Below are positions 1-11,579 of a DNA stretch of 64,000 nt, piece after piece. The stretch lies in contig JAAKBF010000013.1 of NCBI GenBank assembly GCA_012656075.1, positions 62,001-126,000 of the forward strand. Direction: 5' to 3'. A program made the position numbers and the translations under genes. The notes beneath the pieces are model-generated. The model was not told where the DNA came from. It worked only from the letters and a program-made list of their open reading frames with translations, and made no database searches. Position 1 is the stretch's first letter. The number at the start of each line of letters is the position of its first letter. Origin of the DNA: Phytophthora hibernalis (lineage: Eukaryota; Oomycota; Peronosporomycetes; Peronosporales; Peronosporaceae).

Positions 1-206
1 TTTCAAACATGTACATACATGTACTACCGTATATACATGTACAGTAGACATATTCACCTGGCCTTCTGCAAATCTCGGAGCTATTGAGTCGGGACGTATC
101 AATCCTCGATGGCTAAGCGCAACCACGCAGCTTGGCCACTTCACTCCACCTCTGTACTCTGACGCTTAATGATCTAAGAGTCTAAGTCTAAGACACGATT
201 GAGAAG
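1..206. other. Region downstream of the HECT ligase gene
   Basis: I see no gene here. The first 50 bases hold three copies of an ACATGTAC-like word (near 8-15, 18-25 and 36-43), two of them separated by ATA or TATAT spacers. They may form weak hairpins or be short-repeat noise. The rest looks like 3' flanking DNA of the minus-strand gene that ends at about 367, or at 207 if the acidic alternative end is used. Confidence 0.4.
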
Positions 207-404
207 TCACGAGACGGACTGCTCCTCTTCTTCCCAATCATACTCGTCGTAGGACTCTTCTGGCCGAGGCGACACGGCTCCTGCGGGCGCTGCTGGGGTG
301 TATTCCGTTACTTCTTGTTGCTCAGCTTCCTCGTGCTTAGACGACTGTAGGGATGGTTGAGAGCTTTCAATTTTTAGGTTGGCGTCGCTCTGATCTTCGG
401 ACAA
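207..404 (-). other. Acidic ORF overlapping the 3' end of the HECT gene
   Basis: Another frame over the last part of the HECT gene encodes a very acidic stretch, with SEDQSDANLKIESS and DEYDWEEEEQSVS near its end. It may be the true C-terminal tail if one base is missing near 440, where upstream codons in this frame read KEESYDSLGLPA. HECT domains usually end a few tens of residues after the active Cys, so either ending is possible. I cannot decide between them from sequence alone. Confidence 0.35.
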
Positions 405-3400
405 CGCAGGTAGACCCAGTGAGTCGTAGCTCTCCTCTTTGCCAGATCGTCACCATCTTGAGACTTGTCGTCGAGCACTCCTGCAACCTCTGATGTGCCG
501 TCAAGCCCGTACCCACTGAGTACTCCACTGCGTCTTGCAGCTTTTTGCGAAGCAAAAGTGCCAACTCATTTTCCAACGATGCATTACGTTCGCCTTCATT
601 TTGATGTTCTCTCCAGCATAGCGACTTCCAGTAATGCGGGAGCTCTAACGTGTTGTCGCAAGTCTATAAAGTATATCAACACAGCCTTGAGCTAATTTGC
701 GAGCCACACCAACTACCGCAAGAAAACAGTCGAAAGACACGTACGTGAGCTTGTGGGAGCATCTGAAGGCACTTTTCATGGTCAGGCGCCGAGATCGCGG
801 TGAAGGGCATTTCAATTCGCAAGAACTGAGTAAGAATAGCAGTAGTAAAAACGTACAGCAAGTCAATATCAAGTCAAGACTATCAACAAGCTCGAATATT
901 GTGAGCACATACCTCAGTGCCATTCAAGGGCAATGTGTCCACGCCCGTCACAAACTTGACAAATTTTCGTTTGAGATGCGGCTCGAAGCTGCTCACTGTC
1001 CGCCAAAAACGTCCGATAGGGGCTGGCAACTCGTGAACTCCGTGTCTGCAGCAACTCGAAAATGTCGTTGATATCAAAATCATCGCCATATCCCCTAGAG
1101 CTCCCGCAAATGGTTTCGGCAAGGTTTGCCTCAGTGAGGCCAACACGGCTAAGCTGGTCGAAGGCGATGACCCGAGTAAATCCACGCCGAATACAGTCTA
1201 GCTGCCATCCAATCCCAGACGTAGGCCCAAACTTTTCTTCTAACACTTTGCCGATATAGGCTTCGACGCTGAGACTTTCATCAGCGCCTTCGAATATTAA
1301 AAGTCTGCGAAATCTGACGGCTTCATATCTTTCATCGTCGACAACGAATTGGATAGCTGTGGATCGAGTAGCGTGAGATCTTCTAGCGTCACGCTATGCC
1401 GAGGGGTTAACAGCAGCCGGAAGAAGAGGGGGTGTATCTGCAACTGGATTGCGCTGAAATGAGTGATAGCACTGGCAAGGAGCCATCCAACGAAAACGAG
1501 CACATTGCGGGTCTCGGGCGAATCGTGCATGTTCTCGTTGAGCCAGAAACTTTCTGACGCTTGTACATACTGAATGTGGTAAAATTCGGTTGTGAAATGC
1601 ACAGCTGGGACACTGAAAATGAATGAGATGGCACACCTCGATCCAGTAGAAAGGTGTCGTTTTCCCCACACTTGTTAACCACCCTACTGATCTTTTCTCC
1701 GCCGTTAGTCTCCCATTCTAACCGAAAACCCGGACGTATAAGATCAGCAGCACCAGATATGGTTACCGCATTTCCGCTCGCAGTTGCTTGAGTCGAATCC
1801 ACCTCCAACGAAAACTTGTTGGTCGGTATCTGATTCCACTTTGATGCCAGCTGCATGCCCACAAGTCCAAACCATTCCTTCAACGGACCCTTTCCTTCTC
1901 CTTCCTCTACCTTTACCCCATCCACAAGCTTCTCGCCGAAGGAACTCTTAAAAACGGGAAAAGCAAGAAATTCGAGGTAGACTTTTCAGACGAGAGGTGA
2001 TTCTGCCACACGTACTCCATGCTCGATTGAAGAACATCATCACGATTACAAACGACAGTGACTTTAGGGAAGACAGAAAAATCGTCTTCATCCTGCGAGT
2101 CTTGATTTGAGGGACTGCACAACTCCACAGCAAGTAGCAGAGTTTTGCACATGGGATCCAGTAAATGATAGAGCCGATCGACGGGTAGTCCCATGGCTGC
2201 AAGAACGCTACTCACCGGGAGCCAATTGTCGCGGAGTTCTTCTCGGGGCTGGTTGATCAAATATGGGTAGAATATCTTTACAAGACGACTGAGACCTGCA
2301 GATACAGGTGATTCGCGCTTTAACTGGGTGAAAATGCCGTAATCGGAGGAATGCAGGAAGATTAGTAGTGTTGAAGTGATCTTGAGATATGCCCACGTCG
2401 AGTCATGGTACTCTTGGCGTACGCCCTCAGCAACTTCGAGAAGTTCGTCGATCTCAATCTCAGACACGAGTGAGTTCTTTGACTCGAGTGAGCGCTGGAT
2501 GACTACTGACACAGCAGACGAGATATCGTCTAGCACATGTTTGCACTCATCCATCAAATGCACCGTAAGATCGAGTTCTTGCGCCACCTCGCTGCAGAGA
2601 AAACTCTCCAACGGTGACACTGGTTCAGCAAGCCCATATTGTTGTAACATCGCAACTATCGATCCCTCCATGTTCTCGATAATTGAACACTGTTTCTTCA
2701 GCGTCTCTGTTACTGTTCGTGAGTTGCGCCAAGATAGGCATCCACGCACATTGACCTCAGTGGGTCGACTTTCGTCTTCAAGGAATGCCCATCGCTTAAG
2801 TTCATCGACCAATCTTTTTGCTACAGCCTGCGAGTTATCAGTGTCTGGGGCAGGTGGGTTGATTTCAGCATCGATCGAGTTCTGGCCATGTTGGATACCA
2901 AGTATCGGGGAACTTCATCAGTGCTTGTGGTTGCATCAGTATCGGTAGCAGAGTCCGACGCTGGGTTTACCCTTTCAGCATCAGAATCATTGTTCACCTT
3001 ATCCTCGTCGGCATCTTCATCAAAGCTGTTTTCGTAGTCCGAGGTATCATTCTCTTCGGTCACACTAGTGGTTGATTTTTCAGGTGAAGCAGACGGATCG
3101 ACAGGTGAATCCTGTTCAACAGGTGCATCTTCAGCATCGGCGCTCTCGCTTGGTGCAGCAGCTTCTTTAATTTCAGCACTTTCGTGGCTTTCGAGAACGC
3201 CCTTCAATTCTAGCTGCTGCACATGAGCGACAATACCTCGTTCGACGTCTTCATCGCCCGCATCAGCATCAAAACTGTTATCGTATTCCGACTGGTTGTC
3301 GCTCACGTCAGTCCTAGATGAGGATTGCTTGTTCTCCGGCGCCGGCTCGCTGGTATTAACCAACACACCTTGCTCCGATAAATCCTCGTCTGTAGACGCA

Positions 3401-5147
3401 TTGTTACTCGGCTCGCAATTTTCATCAGCACTCTCGGGTGGTGTCTTTGGCAAATCCAACACCAATTGGGATACACCAGCTTCAACGTTGGTCCGATCAA
3501 CCGTGCGTTCGATGTCACCGATGGAGTTGTCCTCGCAATCGGACTGGTTGTCTATTGACATCTCTAGTGCCTCCTCTTTCTCTGATTCTGGGTTATCCAT
3601 ACGAGGACTGCCTCCTTCTTCTGGCTCCAACTTGCCAGCCGTACTATCATCTGCAGTCCCATCCGCTAGGGGTTGTTCGTCGTCCTTGTTGTTTTCATCG
3701 TCATATTCGTACTCGTTGTCGCTACTTTGTTCTATTGGGTTTGCATCGCCCTCGCGGGAAACATTTCCGTGCATGAAATCGAGACTTTCGTCCAGCAGGT
3801 CGACAAGGTCCGTTGCAGACTCGTGATCGTGGCGCTCCATCTCGGGTTTGCTATCAACACTTCCCTCTTCAGGCTTTGCCGTATTATTCGGTACCTCAGA
3901 ATTGTTACCACTATCAAGCCCAGCGAGGCCAGTACTTGAATTTGTTTGGCCTTGGACCTTTTCACAATTGGCCCTCTCTCTTCGCGGCTAGAATCACGCA
4001 TTCGACTGCTTAAAGCAAGCAACTCTACCGGGGTCATGTCCTTTGCGAACTCCACCATTTCCATGATGATAGAATGGGCAGCGAGAACGCGACCAAGCTT
4101 CTGGTTCGGCTTAATCAGCAGCGGATTCGTTTGTTTGAAGTAATCTAGATTGACCCTCTTGCCTGTAACTCCGCTTCAGCAAAATCTAAATCGCTGACCA
4201 TTTTCAGGAAGTAGTTTCGCCCGCGCCACAGGAATGGAGGAGGTGTCCTGATTACCATGCAAGCAGTTAGCAGATTTAATGGAACTCTTCATACGCTCGT
4301 ACGTACTCAGCTTGTGCGCCAGCCTCCAGCATCCACTCGACCAACGCTTCAACACATTGGATTCCAGTAACCTGTAAGTCTTTGGCGAGTTGATGCGCTA
4401 ACTTTGTGGCTTCGCGCGCATTGGTCATTGCACCAGGATTCCCTCCATGACGGCTCAATGGGGTCGAAGCAAGCGCCATTCCTCCCCTCGATCGCATCTG
4501 TTGCCGACCACCACTGATCGATGTGGGAGGCTCTGCTGGTCGCGACGGAAGAAACAATGACTCCTGCACTGGTGTGCAGAGAACAAGTGCACTCAACTGG
4601 TACAACAGCGTCTCGCGAGCATCAATTGCTTTCAGAACCATAAAGCGCAGTTTTCTTCTTTTGTGGGTTGTGCAGCTTCCTATATAATAGGCAAAGCCGT
4701 CAGCTTCCACGCAACCGACACAATCAAATGCGACAACAGAGATAACTTACCGAAGGGGCTTCGACAGAGCCCCCAATGGCACCAGCTTTCCACTTGACGG
4801 CTTCTTCGGCTCACGGTTGCGCTTCTCTCCACGTTTACCTGGTACTCGCCATGTTAGTGACAAGACAAACCTACAAACAAGAAGAAAGAAGATGCAATAC
4901 CGTATTGCGCACGCTCGTCGCGAATCTTGGACTCTTTTGTCAAAGGCGTCGGTGGGGTGCTGAATGTCGGAGAATGCGCTGGTGATGGCACTTTATTGGA
5001 CTTGAGTGGCGGTTCAACGGTGAAGCGATCATTCCACCCCAGTTCTCGACGAGATAGCTCCTCTTCCGAAAGCTTAACAAGATGGCGATGACCTCGCAGA
5101 GGATGGATCGGCTTTCGTGCATTAATTTTCCTCTTGGCTGTCGCCAT
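367..5147 (-). CDS. HECT-type E3 ubiquitin ligase
   Basis: Multi-exon minus-strand gene. The start at 5147 opens MATAKRKINARKPIHPLRG. Clear introns follow exon 1 (exon ends at 4901) and lie at 744-664. The middle (about 3840-2821) is very acidic, with repeated D/E-Y-x-NSFD-x-DA blocks. The C-terminal third is a HECT domain: N-lobe pieces EEGEGKGPLKEWFGLV (near 1900) and SVTLEDLTLLDPQL (near 1370), then FVKFVTGVDTLPLNG (near 970) and QMLPQAH. After the 744-664 intron the next exon opens HTCDNTLELPHYW. The catalytic Cys codon is 658-660 and forms the thioester with ubiquitin. The tail LENELALLLRKKLQDAVEYS fits the end of the C-lobe. Frame changes between ORF pieces are partly introns and partly likely base-call errors. 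I recognise no N-terminal domain, so the subfamily and substrate are unknown. Family call strong; exact exon structure uncertain. Confidence 0.82.
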
Positions 5148-5482
5148 GATGTCCCTTGAAAAGCTGTGGCAAGAAACTTCAAGAGTCCTCCGCCGATGCA
5201 TTCGATGAAAAAAATAGCTCGAGGCGAAACTCCTCTTCCTGAACTTCTACAGGTAGTGCTGTGGCAGTTCACACTAGAAAATGAAATGCTGGTATGGCGG
5301 AATGAAGTGCAAACCGAACGCTCGTATTGAAGTGAACCTTCGGTGCAGAGACCCACCCAATCAGCGAAGGTGGCAAGGCAGCTTATGATACGCTTTAGTG
5401 CTCTGTGTGGGCTTGAAATGAGCGAGTTTACCTTGACGAGTACCAGCAAGCGCGGCTCGTTTTGCGTACCAGCGAGCGCACG
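5148..5482. other. Gap between HECT gene start and the HNH-like gene end
   Basis: About 335 bases separate the 5' end of the HECT gene from the stop of the next minus-strand gene. Minus-strand ORFs cross it but show no recognisable motif and look like shadows. It probably holds the HECT gene promoter and the 3' untranslated region of the upstream gene. Confidence 0.4.
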
Positions 5483-6444
5483 CTACTTTCTGTTGAGAGC
5501 TGGATCTCCAACGTAGAAGCCGCCGGTGCAAAGCAGTACGAGCCATAAGCCAGTAGAATGGTATGCGCGGAACGACAGTAAGTGCATCTTGAGCGTCGAC
5601 TTCCACTGCTTCACCACACTGGCCTGCTGGTTCGAGCACGGCTCGCACTGCGGGTAGAAGCGGAAGGTCGTCTTGCGACCGAGGATCCTGCGAAAGAGCT
5701 GCTCGTCATTCCGCTTAGCCACTCTACACAACCGCAGCACAACACGTCAGAGAAACAAAGCGACGAAAGTCACGACCAAGTCGTGGCCTACAATTTCGGC
5801 GGCATGTGGTCTGCGTGGTAGCGCACACCGCGCTTGACTCCGCATGTGTGGCAACCATACAGCCGACCGAACTCCTGGATGATGCCTCTCTCCACACTCG
5901 TAGCGTAGTCGACTGTCGCCGACAGCGACGCCTTCTTCAGGTGGAACGCCCCCAAGTCTGCGAAGGGCGAGGGCGCCAGAGCGCTCATGCGTCCCCCAGC
6001 AGCTTGAAGCACAGCAGCCCCATGACCATGTAGACCGGGTACGGGGACTGCGGCAGGTCCTCCAGCGCTCCTGCACCTTGCGCTGCGCGTGTCTCCAGGC
6101 CGTCGGAGGCTTCAAGTTCCTGGCACCCAACACGAGCCAGCTGCGTCCTCGCTGCTCCTGGGCACGGGCCATTTCCTGATAGATTTCCCTCGGGATAGAT
6201 GCAAAGTGCAGCGCCAGGACGGAGGACGAGGCCACTGCCGCAGCGCCTACCGCCTGGGGGAGCAGGAAGCTGCTGGCTGAGCCGATGCGCAGCAGCTTCT
6301 GAGCCACTTGCGCCGCCGAGACGCCCCCAGGAACAGTGTACCCCCTGTAGTTGCATCCAGAACGTGGGCGGTCAGCGCCTCGTACACGGAGACTGAGCGG
6401 TCGCTGGCGAAGTGGCGCCGCAGTCGTCGCCAAGACTCCTCCAT
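5483..6444 (-). CDS. Membrane protein with HNH-like zinc motif; reading frame broken three times
   Basis: The start at 6444 opens MEESWRRLRRHFASDR. The coherent protein then moves through frames: GVSAAQVAQKLLRIG, a hydrophobic alanine-rich stretch, a second hydrophobic segment YPVYMVMGLLCFKLLG, then ATVDYATSVERGIIQEFGRL. The most telling part is GCHTCG, eleven residues, then DHMPP. After a GT-AG intron (about 5778-5715) comes FRFYPQCEPCSNQQA, and near the end a last hydrophobic stretch STGLWLVLLCTGG. The CxxC...DH...CxxC-SNQ layout resembles the zinc-bound HNH/treble-clef nuclease fold. Two of the frame breaks are at five-G runs (near 6324 and 6006), and each is resolved if one G is missing. 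No enzyme activity is shown. It could equally be a structural zinc protein of a membrane. The gene may also be decaying, but errors are more likely. Confidence 0.6.
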
Positions 6445-6487
6445 GATGAGGTTGAGCAGTGCGTACTTAGTGCAGTTTGAAGTGGGG

Positions 6488-6561
6488 AAATGGCTACAGT
6501 TTGATAATGACTACCTGTACAAATGGCTACAGTTTGAAATGACTACCTCTGAAATGGCTAC
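6488..6561. repeat. 33-base imperfect tandem repeat, about 2.3 copies
   Basis: The word AAATGGCTACAGTTTGA occurs at 6488-6504 and 6521-6537, and its first ten bases recur at 6552-6561. The copies are spaced 33 and 31 bases apart, with ATGACTACCT in the spacer. It lies between two divergently transcribed genes, so it may be promoter DNA. It also overlaps the unresolved 5' end of the cyclic-nucleotide-binding gene. Confidence 0.7.
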
Positions 6562-6579
6562 ATTCCATTGCAGTTGAAG

Positions 6580-9500
6580 TATTTTCGGGCTTGCCACCAG
6601 CTTTGTCTTTGCCCAGCCATGGGGAGGAGGATGTCTCTGAGGTTGTGTCGGATGAGGGCTCACCGCTCAACAGGCGCAAGTCACTGGCGTCACAGTTGGA
6701 GGAGATGGCCAGCGACGGCGCATTCCTGCGGGCCATCGAGCACAAGAGTCCGCAGATAGACGTGTGTCGCGCCATCCTGCGCAAACCCACAGGAAAGCGA
6801 ACGCTGGAGGACATTCACGTGGTTCGTGGACTACTGACGACTGTAGACCACCAGATACGAACCTGACGTTTGTGGATGCTCGCCAGTTGAAGTCGCTGTT
6901 CGCGTCGTCCAAGCTGCTCGACTTCTTCTCCAACCTCGACGCATGTCCGTATGATGCTTGAAACCTTTTTGTAGATAGACAAGTGAGCCTATGCTGATAA
7001 TTGCTGGTATTTGCTGTGTCGGTATCTTGTCCGCTGCCAGTCAAGGTAAGTTCTGGCTGGTTGCACTTTAGTATTGTGGTCTGATAACGGGACTTGTGTG
7101 TCTTTCAGCTTGATCGACTGTATCAATCACTCGAAATAGTTGTGTATCCTGAAAAGGGAGTTTACGTCTTCCACGAGGTACTAACGAATCTGCCCGTGGT
7201 TTTCACGGACCACGACAAACTAAACACTGACTTGAAGGGTTTCTCCTGATGCTAAGGGTGACGACGGTGACAGCTTTTACCTCGTATACTCTGGTCGAGG
7301 TAGGCACATGAATAATCAATGCTTTAGGGTCTATGTGGTATAACGGATATAATTGTTGTTATTGCAGTGGACGTTGTGAAAAATGATCTAAACAACCCAG
7401 CTCTCCCAAAAGGAATAATCCATCTTACCTTCTTAAACCCGGGAGATACGTTCGGAGAGCGAGCTTTGCTTTCTAATACAGATGTACGCGCAGGTAAGTG
7501 TTCTACACTACTGGTACTCTTCATGTAGTAATGACATCGTTCCTGATTCATGTTGGTGTAGCTTCTGTGATTGTTGTGAATGCCCCAACAGAACTGGTAT
7601 TTATCAACCGAGTCGTGTTCAGTGAACTACTGAAGGAATCACACGACTCAAACACGAACACACTTGAGATAACAAAGCGGTTCCGCAGCAACAAAGACAT
7701 TGTCCGGAACATTTTCATGCGAAGCTCTGCTCAGCGATCAGAAAAGGATCTGAAATTCGCCGTCGAGTATCTGAAGAGCGTCAAGTTCTTCTCACGCTTC
7801 TCCTTCGAGGTCCGAAAGCAGCTCTGCAAAGTTATGCGGCTTATTAGTGCTGTCACAAACACCGTTCTTTTCGCAGAAGGACAGGTGGGCCGACATTTTT
7901 ACATAATTTTCACGGGCTGCGTAGATGTATCCGTCCACGCAAAGAATCGCTTTGAGGAAACAAAAGAGAATGTCGTGTCAAGGCTTGGTGAGGGCGATTA
8001 TTTCGGCGAGTTGGCACTCTCTCAAGCTGATGGTGTCCGTCGTGCTACGGTGATGTGCACCGAATTTTGCGAGCTACTCGTGCTAGGTCGTGACGAGTAC
8101 GAACCATTGATCAAGAAGTACCAGAACGAATATCATGCGCAGTACGCACAGATGCTACGAAAGAACACCTACTTTATCGGCCCCGAGTGGGATGACAATA
8201 CTATCGAAGGCATGTGCTCAGTAATGACGGAGAAGTACATTCCTTTCAAAGGCGAAATCTGCAAGCAGGTACGTTCACGGGTCCATGTTTCGTTTGCCAG
8301 AATATCCTATTGCATCTGGCTGATAGTTCATTCTGAAGGGCTCACGTGCTAGCGAGCTTTTCATTGTAACACGAGGAGAGTGCCGGGTTATCCATGAAGG
8401 CAAACACCCTATCACCAATGCGAGGCAGATTTATGAACTGGGAAGGTATGGCCCAAACTCGGTCTTGGGCTGCGCAGAGTAAGAAATCATCGTAACCGCG
8501 GTGCATTTGACGCCAGATACTAATTCTCACATTTTTGACTGCGCTGTGTGCAGGGCATCAGCAGGAAAATTCAACGACATTTTCATTCGCGAATACTCCA
8601 TCTTAGCTGAATCGCCGATAAAAATTCTTGTGCTTTCAAGGTTCGACATCTTTCATCTCATGTCAGCAGAGGCTCGCGCAAGCCTGCAGCGCTCCTCGAA
8701 TGGATATATCCGCGAATCAATTCCAAGTCGAGCACTCAAATCGGTTGCGTGGGAGAAGTATAAGAAGTCCTTCATCACCAGCGTCATGGCTGAGAGCCTT
8801 CATCATCCGTCTGGGTATATTGGTGGTCGTGCAGACAAAAGCGCCATCAACCAAACTGCAATGCTGGAAAAATCGCAGTCTGCACCGCTAGTGCCACTGA
8901 ACGCCTCCCGCACATTGGTAGACCCCGGCTCTCTTATGCTCGAACGTCGAAGAGGAGTAGCCAAGCTGGGTGCATCGGGAACAGTGTGTTTAGATCATGT
9001 AAGTCCGAAGGAATCCAAGCCGAACAACACTGACAAGGTTATTACTGCAACGCGATCCGAAGAAACACCAATCGATTATCACCCTGCATCTCCTGAAGGT
9101 AGCTCTACAAAAGAACGAAGTTCATCACTCCCACAGGACAACCGAGACATCTTTAGTCTGCAAGAAAAAGTAACTCGATCGGCTTCTGGGTCCCTGTTGC
9201 TACAAAGGAGATCATCGACGACAACCGTAATCGCGCTGAAATCGCGTCAAAAGTCAAGTAGAATGAAGCTGCCTCCAGTAGCGCAGGATGACTCAATATC
9301 GGAACCAAGGCCACCCTCGCTTGCTAGTTCTGGATCGGGTAGTAGCAAGTCACTAAATCGTCGTCCAAGAAGCCTGCATGCAGGTGGTAACACCAGTCCC
9401 ATCGAGAAAAGTGCAAGGACATTGCTTTCTCCAGTGTCTCCGATCAAAGAGTACGAGGGTTCATCAAATTCAAAGGAATATCGGAGCGACTTGCGTCGCT

Positions 9501-10356
9501 GCGGACGCATCCGAACGGAGAAGGCCGACAACATCATTAATGCCTCCAAGAATGGCCCTGTTGGAACATCAAATGGTGCCACAGCAAACGCAGCTTCGAT
9601 ATGGGATCCTGTGCATGGCGTGTGCCAGCCTTTTGCCGTTTTGGGATTCATGAAGGAGCAAACAGCTCGACCAGCGTCGAGAGGGATGTCCATATCGCTA
9701 TCCTCCGCCAAGTTGGGTAGGTCTGCGAAGTCTGCTGCAGATCAGCTCCGTAAAGCAGCAGTCGCTGCGGTAAACGCTTCGGGACACATGGAGTTCACAC
9801 GCTTTCGCGTGTTCGGGAAATTTCGTGACGTCGACGATGCGCTCAACCTGTTCCGACAGATCTGCGCTGTAGAGAGGACCCCGGAACTACCAGAAGGTCG
9901 AGACTGCAGTCGGTTCGCGATCTACAAAGAGGATGAGATGACGATGGCGCTGGAGAATTTCGCGAGCGTCGACGTCGGGGATGCAGGACCCAACCAGTTC
10001 AGTGCTGCCGACTTACCACAAGCTACGGGCCAGCGATTCGCGTGCGTCAGCGTCTCTCTTCAATCAACTGGAGCCTCCTGCATCGAGGCAATTGTGGTGC
10101 ATGTATACCAGTGCTTCCCCACCCCCAGAGCGCCGTGAGGTTCGCTCGACAAGTGGCTGCTACACTTTTGGCTCCGAGTGCGTTGAGCATCGTGCCGCTG
10201 TTCGAGTGGATCGCTTTGGCAGAACTCGAGCGATTCGACGCTCGCAACAACGACTTGGAGCAAGAATTGGAGCTCGACATGCGTCGTGGGGGACAGGAGA
10301 GCACGTGGAAGGCCAGGAAGGAGGCCCTCAAGAAGGTGTCCGCCAGAGCAAGTTGA
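6580..10356 (+). CDS. Protein with three tandem cyclic-nucleotide-binding domains
   Basis: Multi-exon gene whose 5' exon is not resolved; coding is evident from about 6580 after a TTGCAG acceptor. Domain 1 (about 6870-7640) includes LYQSLEIVVYPEKG, GDDGDSFYLVYSG and a phosphate-binding-cassette-like FGERALLSNTDVRAASV. Domain 2 (about 7740-8130) has FAEGQVGRHFYIIFTG and the well-formed cassette GDYFGELALSQADGVRRATV, with the Glu and Arg that bind ribose and phosphate in PKA/PKG domains. Domain 3 (about 8150-8680) has SELFIVTRGECRVIHEG, but its cassette is degenerate. A Ser-rich linker follows (8750-9760), then a conserved-looking segment EFTRFRVFGKFRDVDDALNL. No kinase or channel domain is seen, so it may be a regulatory subunit or adaptor. 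A stop at 10138 follows the five-C run at 10122-10126. If one C is missing, the frame continues in a helical tail to 10356. Confidence 0.75.
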
Positions 10357-10441
10357 AGTTGCCTTCAACTTAATTTTTGCAGTGTAACGTAATATTCGCA
10401 ATAGCATATTTCATTTTCTCTTCTCTTGCTTGACGCGCGCG

Positions 10442-11382
10442 ATGGCTCCCCGTACGGCCGTGACGCTCAACATCTACGACCTGGTGGAGGCCAACGAGTT
10501 CATAGCACGTACGTGCGTACATGTGCAAGATGTCCAGCTGCCTGTTGCCTAATTATCGCCCTGGGGTTCCAGCGCTGGGACTCGGCATCTTCCACAGCGG
10601 CATCGAGATCGCAGGAGAGGAATTTTCCTACGCAAGCGGCGCCGGAATCTTCTCATCCAGCCCAAAACAAGCCCCTGGTAACCAGCAGCTACATAAATTG
10701 CCATTGTATTAAACAGTTTTAGTCACTGTCTTGTCTTGTCTTGTGTGTGGCTGTAGGTGCCAAGTTCCGGGAGTCGGTGGCCATGGGGTTCTTTGACGGA
10801 AGCATCCAGGAGGCCCATCGTCTCGCCTACTCCCTGAGCTCGGATTTTGAGGGAGGATCTTACAACCTCTTCACCAAGTACTGTAGTGCACAAGAGATGC
10901 AGACGTTAGACACTGAAGTCTCACTTGTGAGTTGGTTCATTTCTCCTTCTGCAGGAACTGCAACACGTACGCGGACGCGCTGTGCCAAGTGCTGCTCGGG
11001 AAGTCCATCCCGGGCTACGTGAATCGAGCGGCCTACTTGGGCTCGTTCCTGAGCTGCCTCATGCCGGCAGATCTGGCAGACCAAGCACCTGTGGGCGATG
11101 CCAACTCCCCTCGCGGCTTACGAATGGCACCCCACGACGCTCCGACTTTGTCTACACACCATTTGCTGGTGCGTTTGCTGCAGTTATTTACTAGTGGGGT
11201 ACTACGTAGTATTATTTAGACGTGCGGTGGTGCTAATTTCAATTGGGTACTTGGTAGGTTCTGGCCAAAGTATGAGCAGCACTGCAGGCTCCTCCGCGTC
11301 TTCGGAGTCGTCGTCACTGGCGGATCGTCGCGAGAAAGTTCGCCTGGCAGCTTTGCGGCGAATGGGCGAGGAAGCGCAGTAG
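10442..11382 (+). CDS. PPPDE/DeSI-type cysteine isopeptidase
   Basis: Exons are 10442-10508, 10573-10677, 10757-10877 and from 10955 on, all with GT-AG borders. The protein opens MAPRTAVTLNIYDLVEANEF. It then carries GLGIFHSGIEIAGEEFSYAS with the catalytic His, and TKNCNTYADALCQVLLGKSI with the catalytic Cys, followed by PGYVNRAAYLGS. This matches the PPPDE fold of DeSI proteins, which remove SUMO or ubiquitin from targets in the cytosol or nucleus. The order His-then-Cys across the permuted papain-like fold is typical. The 3' part changes frame at a four-C run (11130-11133). If one C is missing there, it joins a C-terminal exon ending RLAALRRMGEEAQ at 11382. Substrate (SUMO versus ubiquitin) cannot be told. 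Confidence 0.85.
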
Positions 11383-11579
11383 ATTCGCATAATCCCTACC
11401 AAGGTGCAGCCTTGTACACGCACGATTGTTGTTGGCTAAATATGAAAATCTTTCTCGAGCAGGCGACTTTCATGAAAGGAGTTTCAGCGAGCTTCTCCCA
11501 TTTTCATGAAGAGGTAGTTGTGATACGATCCGGATAGTGCAAGCTGAATAGAGCTCAAATCCTCCGTACAAGCAGCGCG

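Noticed and set aside
1..50. Telomeric or satellite repeat
   Set aside because: Only three imperfect ACATGTAC-type words occur and there is no long array.
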